From the NCBI GenBank assembly GCA_927797885.1, contig OV696605.1, positions 3,075,157-3,139,156 of the forward strand: a stretch of DNA of 64,000 nt, written 5' to 3'. Position numbers and translations under genes: made by a program. Of the stretch, positions 37,700 through 46,273 are shown in pieces (position 1 is the stretch's first letter; every line of letters starts with the position of its first letter). A model generated the notes under the pieces. The model was given only the letters and a program-made list of their open reading frames with translations. It ran no database searches and was not told the DNA's origin. The DNA comes from Gloeomargaritales cyanobacterium VI4D9 (GTDB lineage: Bacteria; Cyanobacteriota; Cyanobacteriia; Gloeomargaritales; Gloeomargaritaceae).

Positions 37700-38971
37700 G
37701 TGTCCGGCTTAGCTTGGGTGACCACCATCCTATTTGTTTTGGCCGCCCTGCTGGGGATTGTTGAGGCCACCGCCACGTGGCTGGGCTATCGTACCATTAC
37801 CCGTCAACGCCTGCGCCGCCAAACCCAAGGTCGGGATAGCCAACTGCCCCGTTATTCGGTGATTGTGGTCGCCTATTTGCCTAATGAACAGGGGATTATT
37901 CTGGACACCCTCACCTATTTGTTGCAAACATTGCCCCGTCCCCAAGCGGGTTTGGAAATCATCCTCGCCTACAATCGCCCCCAGCCCTTACCCATCGAGG
38001 GACAACTCCAGCACCTAGCCGCCCGTTACCCGGAACTGAAACTGCTCCATGTGGAAGGCAGCCATTCCAAAGCCGAAAACCTGAATGCGGCCATTCATCT
38101 GGTGACCGGGGTCATGACCTTGATGTTGGATGCGGATTTGAAACCCGCCCCAGAGAGCATTCGCCGTGCCTGGCGCTGGCTGGCGGGAGGACAGTACGAT
38201 GTCGTACAGGGACGCAATGTGATCCGCAACGCCCAGGATAATTTTTTGACCCGGGTGGTGGCGGTGGAATTTGAGCATCTTTACGGGGTCAGCCATCCAG
38301 CGCGTTCCCTGCTGGCAGATTTGGCGATTTTTGGTGGCTCCAACGGCTACTGGCGCACCAGCGTTCTGCGTAGTATTCGGTTTAACCCCCAGATGCTCAC
38401 GGAAGATATTGACGTGACCTTGAAATTGCTCCTGCGGGGGTATCGCATCATTCACGACCGGGATGTGATTGCCACCGAATTGGCTCCGGTGGATGGCGGG
38501 GCGCTCTGGTCACAACGCCGCCGTTGGGCACAGGGATGGCTCCAAGTGGGGTTGAAATACACCTGGCCGATTATCCGCTCGGAGAATTTGGGTTGGGGGC
38601 AAAAAATCTATTTACTTTGTATGTTCATTTGCGGTATGGCTCTGCACTTTACCATCATCTATTACCCGGTCATTCTCTGCCATGAACTGGCCAGCCTCAA
38701 TTCCCTGCCCGCCCCGGCACTCCAATGGTTTGGCTGGGTTACGGCTTTGCTGTTGGTCAGCGGCCCTTACCAAGTCTTTGTGGCTCATCGGGGGCGCAGT
38801 CATGCCTCTCCCTGGACGGGTTGGGATTCTTTATTGTATTGCTTTGTGCTACCATTGTACTCATTTTTCAAAAACATCGTCTGCTTGGTCGCCGTGTACT
38901 ACCAACTGATTGGCCGCCGGGATTGGGTCGTCACCCGCCGGGGTTCCCTGTATAGCCATCTGAGCCGTTAA
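37700..38971 (+). CDS. Family 2 glycosyltransferase, membrane processive type
   Basis: A 423-residue GT2 protein. An N-terminal membrane helix (AWVTTILFVLAALLGIVEATA), a catalytic domain with EIILAYNRP, GVMTLMLDADLKP (DxD metal site), LTEDIDVTLKLLLRGY and SQRRRWAQGW (the QxxRW acceptor motif), then three or four C-terminal helices. This layout is that of cellulose- or glucosylceramide-synthase-like transferases that build surface glycans; the sugar is unknown. GTG 37700 has an in-frame stop (37679) just upstream. With wecB nearby a surface-polysaccharide role is plausible. Confidence 0.85.
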   Translation: MSGLAWVTTILFVLAALLGIVEATATWLGYRTITRQRLRRQTQGRDSQLPRYSVIVVAYLPNEQGIILDTLTYLLQTLPRPQAGLEIILAYNRPQPLPIEGQLQHLAARYPELKLLHVEGSHSKAENLNAAIHLVTGVMTLMLDADLKPAPESIRRAWRWLAGGQYDVVQGRNVIRNAQDNFLTRVVAVEFEHLYGVSHPARSLLADLAIFGGSNGYWRTSVLRSIRFNPQMLTEDIDVTLKLLLRGYRIIHDRDVIATELAPVDGGALWSQRRRWAQGWLQVGLKYTWPIIRSENLGWGQKIYLLCMFICGMALHFTIIYYPVILCHELASLNSLPAPALQWFGWVTALLLVSGPYQVFVAHRGRSHASPWTGWDSLLYCFVLPLYSFFKNIVCLVAVYYQLIGRRDWVVTRRGSLYSHLSR

Positions 38972-39020
38972 GAATCGTTACAATTAGACATATTAGACAT
39001 GAATTCATGAGGCAGGGTTA

Positions 39021-40538
39021 ATGGCACGGGATTTGCGGGGGTTTATCCAATTATTAGAAAAACGGGGGCAGTTGCGGCGGATTAAGGCGTTGGTTGACCC
39101 GGATTTAGAGTTAGCCGAAATTACCCAGCGGGTGTTGCAAAGTGGGGGGCCGGCGCTCCTATTTGAAAATGTCAAGGGTGCCACGATGCCGGTGGTGGTG
39201 AATCTGTTGGGAACTTTGGAGCGGGTCTGTTGGGCGATGCACCTAGAGCACCCCCAGGAATTGGAAGCTTTAGGGCAAAAATTGGGGCAATTGCAACAGC
39301 CCAAACCCCCGAAAAGTCCGGGGGAATTGATTGAATTTGGCAAATTACTCTTGGATGTGGTCAAAGCCAAACCGGGGATGAGTTTTTTCCCGGTCTGTCA
39401 GCAGGTGGTTTATCAAAATGAACAGGTGGATTTAGCCCAAATTCCCATGATTCGTCCCTATCCAGGGGATGCGGGGCGGGTGATTACCTTGGGATTGGTG
39501 ATTACCAAAGATTGCGAAACAGGTACTCCCAATGTGGGCATTTATCGCCTGCAATTGCAGTCCAAAAATACTATGTCGGTGCATTGGTTATCCGTGCGGG
39601 GCGGGGCGAGACATTTACGCAAGTGTGCCCAGCGGGGGAAAAAGTTAGAAATTGCCATTGTTTTAGGGGTTGATCCCCTGTTAATTTTAGCCGCCGCTAC
39701 GCCGATTCCGGTGGAATTATCCGAATGGTTGTTTGCGGGTTTATATGGGGGGACAGGAGTGAATTTATCCCGCTGTAAAACCTTAGATTTAGAGGTTCCC
39801 GATAACGCTGAATTGGTTTTAGAAGGGACGATTACGCCGGGGGAAATGGTGCCGGATGGTCCCTTTGGTGACCACATGGGCTACTACGGGGGGGTGGAGG
39901 ATTCCCCTTTAATTCGCTTTCACTGTGTGACCCATCGGAAAAACCCGATCTATGCCACCACCTTTAGCGGCCGTCCCCCCAAGGAAGAAGCGTTAATTGC
40001 CATTGCCTTGAACCGAATTTATACGCCGATTTTACGCAAACAAATCCCGGAAATTGTGGATTTTTTCCTACCGATGGAAGCCCTGAGTTATAAGGCGGCG
40101 ATTATTGCCATTGATAAAGCCTATCCCGGTCAGGCACGGCGGGCGGCGTTGGCGTTTTGGAGTGCATTGCCCCAATTTACCTACACCAAATTTGTGATTG
40201 TGGTGGATAAGGAAATTAATATCCGCGACCCCCGCCAGGTGGTGTGGGCAATCAGTTCCAAAGTGGACCCGCAACGGGATGTATTTATCCTGCCGGATAC
40301 GCCGTTTGATAGTTTGGATTTTGCCTGTCCCAAGGTGGGCTTAGGCAGTCGCATGGGGATTGATGCCACCACGAAAATGCCGCCAGAGACGGAGCAGATT
40401 TGGGGGGAACCGCTGACTTCTGACCCGGACGTAGCCGCTTTGGTAACCCGCCGTTGGGCAGAATATGGTTTGGGTGATTTGGCGTTGGGCACGGTCGATC
40501 CCCGGTTGTTTGGCTATGAGATTGACGGGGCAATGTAA
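39021..40538 (+). CDS. ubiD: UbiD-family decarboxylase
   Basis: A 505-residue prenylated-FMN-dependent decarboxylase. Signatures: PALLFENVKGATMPVVVNLLGT near residue 45, VGIYRLQLQSKNTMSVHW, PDGPFGDHMGYYGGVEDSP and FVIVVDKEINIRDPRQVVWA. In quinone synthesis it removes the carboxyl group from the prenylated ring; cyanobacterial homologues have been linked to plastoquinone synthesis. No ubiX is in the window. tRNA-Leu follows 29 bases later. Confidence 0.92.
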   Translation: MARDLRGFIQLLEKRGQLRRIKALVDPDLELAEITQRVLQSGGPALLFENVKGATMPVVVNLLGTLERVCWAMHLEHPQELEALGQKLGQLQQPKPPKSPGELIEFGKLLLDVVKAKPGMSFFPVCQQVVYQNEQVDLAQIPMIRPYPGDAGRVITLGLVITKDCETGTPNVGIYRLQLQSKNTMSVHWLSVRGGARHLRKCAQRGKKLEIAIVLGVDPLLILAAATPIPVELSEWLFAGLYGGTGVNLSRCKTLDLEVPDNAELVLEGTITPGEMVPDGPFGDHMGYYGGVEDSPLIRFHCVTHRKNPIYATTFSGRPPKEEALIAIALNRIYTPILRKQIPEIVDFFLPMEALSYKAAIIAIDKAYPGQARRAALAFWSALPQFTYTKFVIVVDKEINIRDPRQVVWAISSKVDPQRDVFILPDTPFDSLDFACPKVGLGSRMGIDATTKMPPETEQIWGEPLTSDPDVAALVTRRWAEYGLGDLALGTVDPRLFGYEIDGAM

Positions 40539-40567
40539 ATAAGGGATAATTATAGATTGCTGGTTAA

Positions 40568-40649
40568 GCGGAACTGGCGGAATTGGTAGACGCGCATGAT
40601 TCAGGTTCATGTGCCGCAAGGCTTCCGAGTTCGAGTCTCGGGTTCCGCA
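40568..40649 (+). tRNA. tRNA-Leu, anticodon CAG
   Basis: A full cloverleaf can be folded: acceptor GCGGAAC with GTTCCGC, D-loop GGTAGACGCG, anticodon stem CATGA/TCATG around TTCAGGT (CAG), a long variable arm, and T-arm CGAGTTCGAGTCTCG. The long variable arm supports Leu. CCA is not encoded. A repeat-filled gap follows. Confidence 0.96.
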
Positions 40650-40661
40650 TGAATATCTTTA

Positions 40662-40834
40662 GGGCACCTCTGTTTATTCAGAGCTACTGAGAATATCCTT
40701 AACTTTTCTTTAATATTGGGGCACCCCCAATGAAGAAACCACATCCCCACCTGAGTAGAAATTCCGCAGAACCAAGGATGTGCAACCCCTGTTCCATTCT
40801 CATTTAGGATGGCTATATATTTGCAATAGCACAA
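40662..40834. repeat. MITE remnants after tRNA-Leu
   Basis: GGGCACCTCTG at 40662-40672 is a family-B left end without its partner. From about 40755 to 40817 a decayed family-A right half is seen: CAGAACCAAGGATG, CCCCTGTTCCATTCTCATTT and AGGATGGCTATA. Nothing codes here. Confidence 0.55.
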
Positions 40835-42340
40835 CTAAATCCCCAACCGTTGCAATAACGGTCGCCCCTGCTGGGTAAACTGCGCCGCCTGTTCCCGCAA
40901 AAAAGCCAGGGTCGCTTCCGGGGTATCCAACACCTTGCCCTCATGGGTCAGTTGTAGCCCCCGCCGGGACAGAATTTGCCAGACAAACTCCACCGGTGGT
41001 TGCTGTCGTTGCTCCGCCAACAAAAACAACAACTCCAGATGGGAAACCTTGACCCCATTGCCAATCACCGGGCTGGCCAAAAACTGCAAATCCCCGGCCA
41101 GTTCCGCCCGCTCCACAATCACCTGGTTAAACCGCTCCGTCAACAACCCGCTCTCCCCCACCACCGGATGGGCATACCCCAATCCCGTCAGGACAATTAA
41201 CGTCTGGCCGATCTGTTGCAACGTGATCCCCTGGGGAGCCAAGCGTGCCACCAATTCCGCCACCGTCACCGCACCCTGCGCCAACTGATCCACCACCGGC
41301 TGGTACAAACTAGCCTGCAATTGCACCTGGCCCGCCGTTGTTTGATGTTCTAGCTTCACTAAATTTGGCACGACCGTCAGGATAAACGCCATATCTTGTA
41401 ATATCTGCGCCTGAGTTTCACCCGGCATCCCGACTGCCCCCCGCACATAAACATCCCGGCGAAACTGGGCATTGAGGTAAAAATCCCGCACCAACTCCCG
41501 CAACATCGGGTCGCTGAGGGTCACCAAGTGGTTGATCGCCGCCGGGGGCAAATTAAAGGCATCCACATGATCCACTAAATGTGCGGAACCCACATAATTG
41601 AGTTTGGCATTGCCCATCTCTGCCATCACTTCATCCACATACAGGGGATGCCAATGTTCATTAAAAAATTCATGCACTAAATAATGCACATCCTGGGCTT
41701 TCAATTGTTCCAAACGACTGGCGAGCCAGGGATGTTGAAAATATACGGCTTGATTTGTTTTTAACAATTCCACCAATTCCAAAGCCATTTTTAATCGTTC
41801 TACCGCCAATCCACTGACCCGCCCCCGGTAAAATTGCATCAATTTTTGAATGGGTGCCATCACGCCCCAGCCCGGCAGGGTATTGTAGGACACATAGACC
41901 ACACCCCCCACCTTGAGATATTTTTGGAGAAAGGTTTGAATCACCCGGCGATTTTCAGGACTAATCCAACTATAAATACCATGCAAACTAATAAAATCAA
42001 AGGGGGGCAAATCCGCTTCTAAATACTCTTGAAAACTCTGATCACTAAAGGTAACGTTCCTCAAACCCGCCGCCCGTGCCAAATCCTGCGCTTGGGCAAT
42101 GTGGGTAGGATTAAAATCCGTCCCATAAAATTCCCCTTGGGGATAGGCCGCTGCTAATAAATTAGTAGTTAAGCCCTGACCACAGGCCAATTCACAATAG
42201 GTAAACGGTTGATCAATCGGGGGGAATTTCACCTGTTTCGCCAGTAGGCATAGGATCAAATTCGCCGGACTGAGATGATGATAAAACCCTTGGGTATAAG
42301 GGATTTCTGTCACATAACCATCCTGCCAATTGCCTGCCAT
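40835..42340 (-). CDS. SAM-dependent methyltransferase with methyltransferase-regulatory domain
   Basis: A 501-residue protein. The N-terminal class I methyltransferase carries YCELACGQGLTTNLLAA (SAM-binding motif I), EFYGTDFNPTHIAQAQ, and FDFISLHGIYSWISPENRR. The middle and C-terminal parts match the regulatory domain PF10119 found after such methyltransferases, plus a winged-helix-like end. The substrate is unknown. It forms its own minus-strand unit; the start is ATG 42340 with a run of A upstream. Confidence 0.82.
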   Translation of the reverse strand: MAGNWQDGYVTEIPYTQGFYHHLSPANLILCLLAKQVKFPPIDQPFTYCELACGQGLTTNLLAAAYPQGEFYGTDFNPTHIAQAQDLARAAGLRNVTFSDQSFQEYLEADLPPFDFISLHGIYSWISPENRRVIQTFLQKYLKVGGVVYVSYNTLPGWGVMAPIQKLMQFYRGRVSGLAVERLKMALELVELLKTNQAVYFQHPWLASRLEQLKAQDVHYLVHEFFNEHWHPLYVDEVMAEMGNAKLNYVGSAHLVDHVDAFNLPPAAINHLVTLSDPMLRELVRDFYLNAQFRRDVYVRGAVGMPGETQAQILQDMAFILTVVPNLVKLEHQTTAGQVQLQASLYQPVVDQLAQGAVTVAELVARLAPQGITLQQIGQTLIVLTGLGYAHPVVGESGLLTERFNQVIVERAELAGDLQFLASPVIGNGVKVSHLELLFLLAEQRQQPPVEFVWQILSRRGLQLTHEGKVLDTPEATLAFLREQAAQFTQQGRPLLQRLGI

Positions 42341-42383
42341 ATTGTTCCTTGGATAACATCATTTTTTTAGCATAAACCATCCC

Positions 42384-42968
42384 CTAATGGCTGTGAAATA
42401 GCCACGTTGTTAAGGCATACTTGACCCCGGATTGCACGGGCAGGGACTGGTGTGGATGGGTGTAATACGCTGGGAAAACGACCACTGCCCCCTGGTCTGG
42501 TTTGACCGTTACCCCCTGTCGGTCAAAATAGGTTTCCCCGCCGGTAAAATCCCCATTCAAATAGCCCACAATCCCCACATCCCGGGTCGGAATTCCTTGG
42601 GCGATTTCCATCCGGCGGCTGTTCAGGAGAATGTTATCCACATGGCGTTGATAAAATTGCCCCGGTTGGTAACGCAAAATCGAGATGGATTCCATATCAT
42701 AAAAACCAATCCCATAGGTGCGATGCAGTAATTTTTGCACCGGCAATAAACAAGCCATGAGCAGTTGATTGGTGGATTTGAGTAAGGGTTGTGTCCCACC
42801 CAAATTAAGAATATCACTGGCACGAATTTGGGTATCTACTGTATCCAACAAAATACCCGCCCTCTTGAGTTCTTGAGAGTTTATAATTTCAATAATATGT
42901 TGACAAATATTAGGACTAAATACGCCTGGAATCCAAAAAATATCCTGACCCAAGGGAATCAAATCCAT
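42384..42968 (-). CDS. 2-oxoglutarate/Fe(II)-dependent dioxygenase, prolyl-4-hydroxylase type
   Basis: A 194-residue P4Hc-type dioxygenase. Iron ligands: YQRHVDNI (H and D of HxD) and THPHQSL (distal His). The 2-oxoglutarate-binding basic residue is the K of GVKYALTTW, where prolyl hydroxylases also often have K. GGETYFDRQG and GAVVVFP complete the core. The substrate is not known. DUF7219 follows upstream on the same strand, 18 bases away. Confidence 0.85.
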   Translation of the reverse strand: MDLIPLGQDIFWIPGVFSPNICQHIIEIINSQELKRAGILLDTVDTQIRASDILNLGGTQPLLKSTNQLLMACLLPVQKLLHRTYGIGFYDMESISILRYQPGQFYQRHVDNILLNSRRMEIAQGIPTRDVGIVGYLNGDFTGGETYFDRQGVTVKPDQGAVVVFPAYYTHPHQSLPVQSGVKYALTTWLFHSH

Positions 42969-42986
42969 CTTTAGGCAACCGCTAAT

Positions 42987-43256
42987 TTAGAAATTATCCT
43001 GATCCTCTTGAAAACCTAGATTTTTCCAACTCTCCTTGAGGGCTTTCCACAGTTTTTTTATTTCCCGATAGGCTTCTTCGGTGGTGATTTTACCCCCCGT
43101 TTCTAAACCGCAAATAATCCCAATCCTATGGGCAAACTCCTGTAAATTGGCGTTAAAAACCAACTTTTCTGGGGTAAATTGACCTCGGTAGGTCGAGCGT
43201 GCATAAATGAAACTTTCTTTGTCCGGTTCATTAGGTATTTGTTCGGGGGTGGACAC
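42987..43256 (-). CDS. DUF7219 family cyanobacterial protein
   Basis: An 89-residue protein with the pattern YARSTYRGQFTPEKLVFNAN and LQEFAHRIGIICGLETGGKI, which I recognise as DUF7219, a conserved cyanobacterial family of unknown function. It is 18 bases ahead of the dioxygenase gene and may share its transcript. Confidence 0.7.
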   Translation of the reverse strand: MSTPEQIPNEPDKESFIYARSTYRGQFTPEKLVFNANLQEFAHRIGIICGLETGGKITTEEAYREIKKLWKALKESWKNLGFQEDQDNF

Positions 43257-43461
43257 GGGCGTGAGGGGGTAAAGTACTGATTTTTATTTTATCATTTTTA
43301 TTCTACCGACTCCCATCCCTTCTGGAATTAGGGAAGAGTGTGCTTGTCTATCCGTAAAGGCCATTTGTTTCCAAGCCAGTTTTTTCTTAAAATCGACTTA
43401 AAATAAGAGGGGAGAGCTACCCTAGGGTAAATATGGGTGTAAATTAAGGGTCAAGGCATCA

Positions 43462-43497
43462 ATGCAGGGCACCGATACCGAACATGGGCATCCGTAA
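43462..43497 (+). promoter_or_regulatory. Possible upstream micro-ORF overlapping the cysK start
   Basis: ATG 43462, with AAGGGTCAAGG upstream, opens an 11-codon frame (MQGTDTEHGHP) that ends at 43497, inside the first codons of the cysteine synthase gene. Such an arrangement can couple or tune translation, though it may be chance. The gene itself has no clear ribosome site of its own. Confidence 0.3.
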
Positions 43498-44467
43498 CGG
43501 ATTTATTGAAACCATCGGCAACACGCCTTTGATTCGCTTAAATTCTTTGAGTGAAGCCACAGGCTGTGACATTTTGGGCAAGGCTGAATTTCTCAACCCC
43601 GGCGGCTCGGTTAAGGATCGGGCGGCTTGGTCAATCATCCGGGATGCGGAGGAGCGGGGGTTACTGCGCCCCGGTGGTACGGTGGTGGAAGGCACGGCGG
43701 GAAATACGGGGATTGGTCTTGCCCACATTTGCAACGCCCGTGGGTATCGCTGTTTGATTGTGATTCCTGAAACCCAATCCCAGGAAAAAATTGATTTATT
43801 GAGATTACTGGGTGCGGAAGTTAAACTGGTTCCTGCCGTCCCGTACCGTGATCCGAATAACTATGTTAAAGTTTCCGCTCGGCTGGCACAGGAAATGGAC
43901 AATGCCATCTGGGCAAATCAGTTTGATAATCTGGCCAACCGGCAAGCGCATTACACCACCACAGGGCCAGAAATTTGGCAACAAACGGACGGAAAAATCC
44001 ACGCTTGGGTAGCGGCAATTGGTACAGGGGGCACATTTGCGGGGGTTTCTTTATATTTAAAAGAACAAAATCCTGCCATTCGTTGCGTCGTAGCTGATCC
44101 GATGGGAAGTGCCTATTTTAGTTATGTCAAAACCGGAGAATTAAAAACATCAGGGAATTCAATCACAGAAGGAATTGGCAACTCTAGAATTACGGCTAAT
44201 TTAGAAAATGTACCGATGGATGATGCCCTACAAATTACTGATTTAGAATGTGTAAAAATGGTGTATTACCTGTTAAGGCGCGAAGGATTATTTCTAGGCA
44301 GTTCGACTGGAATTAATGTAGCGGCTGCCGTACAGTTAGCCCAACAATTGGGGCCGGGACACCGGATTGTAACAATTTTGTGTGATGGCGGTGCCCGTTA
44401 CCAATCCCGTTTGTTCAATCCAACTTGGCTACGGGAAAAAGGACTTTGGCCGACGGAGTTGGATTGA
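43484..44467 (+). CDS. cysK: Cysteine synthase A (O-acetylserine sulfhydrylase)
   Basis: A 327-residue PLP enzyme of the CysK type: TIGNTPLIRLN, GSVKDRAA (the PLP lysine), EGTAGNTGIG, GTGGTFAG (phosphate clamp) and LGSSTGIN. It joins O-acetylserine and sulfide into cysteine. The C-terminal part lacks the CBS repeats of cystathionine beta-synthase. It resembles the cyanobacterial variant closest to SrpG or CysK; I cannot separate these. A small membrane protein follows after 3 bases. Confidence 0.93.
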   Translation: MGIRNGFIETIGNTPLIRLNSLSEATGCDILGKAEFLNPGGSVKDRAAWSIIRDAEERGLLRPGGTVVEGTAGNTGIGLAHICNARGYRCLIVIPETQSQEKIDLLRLLGAEVKLVPAVPYRDPNNYVKVSARLAQEMDNAIWANQFDNLANRQAHYTTTGPEIWQQTDGKIHAWVAAIGTGGTFAGVSLYLKEQNPAIRCVVADPMGSAYFSYVKTGELKTSGNSITEGIGNSRITANLENVPMDDALQITDLECVKMVYYLLRREGLFLGSSTGINVAAAVQLAQQLGPGHRIVTILCDGGARYQSRLFNPTWLREKGLWPTELD

Positions 44468-44470
44468 GCC

Positions 44471-44938
44471 ATGCCATCACACTCAACCGCTCCATCTTCA
44501 GAATCAGAACTCCTCCCATCAGGGCCAAATGGGTTCATTACCTTCCTGTACTACTTTGGTTTAACGAGCCTCATTTTGAGTGTAGCAATTGCCCAATCGT
44601 TACATCTGGATTTAGGGACACCAACGCCGTATCAATACGCTTTTATTTTGGGGGTTATTGGCGGGATTTGGGGTGCTTATTTCAATCGCTCAGTAACATT
44701 GGAACTCAAGAGTCATCAGCCCCAAAATCTGCTAGCAAACTTAGAAAACAAATTAAATGAACTGGGCTTCATTCAATGTCAAGAACAGGATGGCATACGG
44801 ATATATTCCCCCCGATTTCTGCCATCTTTATTCATGGGCAAAATTCGCATTCTAGTCCAAGAAAACCAGGTCAGGATTGTGGGGCGGGCGGTTCATATAC
44901 AGAAATTACAGCAAAGTATCTCTATAAGTTCTAAATAA
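44471..44938 (+). CDS. Small membrane protein of unknown function
   Basis: A 155-residue protein with two membrane segments (FITFLYYFGLTSLILSVAIAQ and YAFILGVIGGIWGAYF), then a soluble tail with FLPSLFMGKIRILVQENQVRIVGRAVHI, which could be a small beta domain. It starts 3 bases after the cysK stop, so it is probably translated from the same message. I do not know the family. Confidence 0.65.
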   Translation: MPSHSTAPSSESELLPSGPNGFITFLYYFGLTSLILSVAIAQSLHLDLGTPTPYQYAFILGVIGGIWGAYFNRSVTLELKSHQPQNLLANLENKLNELGFIQCQEQDGIRIYSPRFLPSLFMGKIRILVQENQVRIVGRAVHIQKLQQSISISSK

Positions 44939-45013
44939 GTAATGATACTGGGGATTCCCTACCCTCATGGTTGAGAGTTGGATTATTCTAGTATTTCGAG
45001 GGTGAGACCCCGG

Positions 45014-46270
45014 TCAACAGGATGCGATCAATTTGAATACCTGACCGATTAAATACAAAGAACCGCAGATAACGGTCATATCGGAGTTTGAGATAGCCGC
45101 CAAAGCACTGCCAATATCAGGGTAAGTCTGGCTAGGAATCCCCGGACAAATATCTTGGGCTAAATCATTGAGATAGGCAGTTTCGTGGTAGTGATGACCA
45201 GGAATCGGTACAAAACTCACCCAGTCTCCGGGATGTAATAAATGGTGCAGAATTGCAACTGCATCTTTGGTTTTTAATAAACCGATGATCCAATGCACTG
45301 GTTTGAGATTTTGCTCGTCAATATATTGGCGCAATACCTGAGCCGCCTGGGGATTATGTGCCCCATCCAAGAGGATTTTTTTTCCCTGCCAATGCACCCA
45401 TTGCAAACGCCCCGGCCAGTGGGTAATGGCGATTCCCCTTTGGACTTGAGATACTGGTAAGTCCCACCCTTGTTGCCTGAGTTGGTTAATTACTTCGAGG
45501 GCGATTTGAGCATTCAGAAATTGATGCGCTCCTGCCAAGGGGATGGGATAATTATTCCCTTGAAAATGTAACGATCCGTCCGAATTCATCATCGGTTCTG
45601 TAATAGTAACAAGGGGGCAATGAAGTTCTTGGGCTTGGGTCTCAATCACTTGCGCCGCCGAGGGGGGAACTGGCCCACGCACCAGGGGACAATTAGGCTT
45701 AAGAATACCCGCTTTTTCTCGGGCAATATCCGTTAACTGAGGGCCCAGACGTTCCTGGTGATCTAAGCCAATGGATGTGATGACCGTCACCAAAGGATCA
45801 TGGATAACATTGGTCGCATCCAATCGCCCCCCCAAACCTACTTCGACCACGGCAATATCTACTTGTTGTTCAGCGAAATAAATCCACATTAAAGCAGTAA
45901 TGGCTTCAAATTCAGTAATGGGGATATTATGGGTTTCAACCACCCGTTTAATCTGCTGTAAAATCCGCCACCAATCTGCCAATTCAATGGGTTTATGATT
46001 AATCTGAATCCGCTCTTGATAAGCGATTAAATGGGGGGAAATATATAGTCCTGTACGATAACCACAGGCGGTCAAAATACTGGCTAAATAAGCACAGACA
46101 GACCCCTTGCCATTGGTACCTGTAACATGAATCGCAGGTACTTGATCCTGTGGTTTTCCCAGATGATCTAACAGGGCTTGAATACGCTCTAAGCCTAGGG
46201 TGATACCAAAGCGTTGTAACCCCTGAAAAAATAATTCAATTTCCGAGTTGTTTTCTGGATGACTTGCCAC
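45014..46270 (-). CDS. folC: Bifunctional folylpolyglutamate/dihydrofolate synthase
   Basis: A 418-residue Mur-ligase-type enzyme: Walker A HVTGTNGKGSVCAYLASIL, AVVEVGLGGRLDATN, and GAHNPQAA in the C-terminal domain. It adds glutamate to dihydropteroate or folate. It starts 4 bases after carB, on the same strand. Confidence 0.95.
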   Translation of the reverse strand: MASHPENNSEIELFFQGLQRFGITLGLERIQALLDHLGKPQDQVPAIHVTGTNGKGSVCAYLASILTACGYRTGLYISPHLIAYQERIQINHKPIELADWWRILQQIKRVVETHNIPITEFEAITALMWIYFAEQQVDIAVVEVGLGGRLDATNVIHDPLVTVITSIGLDHQERLGPQLTDIAREKAGILKPNCPLVRGPVPPSAAQVIETQAQELHCPLVTITEPMMNSDGSLHFQGNNYPIPLAGAHQFLNAQIALEVINQLRQQGWDLPVSQVQRGIAITHWPGRLQWVHWQGKKILLDGAHNPQAAQVLRQYIDEQNLKPVHWIIGLLKTKDAVAILHHLLHPGDWVSFVPIPGHHYHETAYLNDLAQDICPGIPSQTYPDIGSALAAISNSDMTVICGSLYLIGQVFKLIASC

Positions 46271-46273
46271 GAT

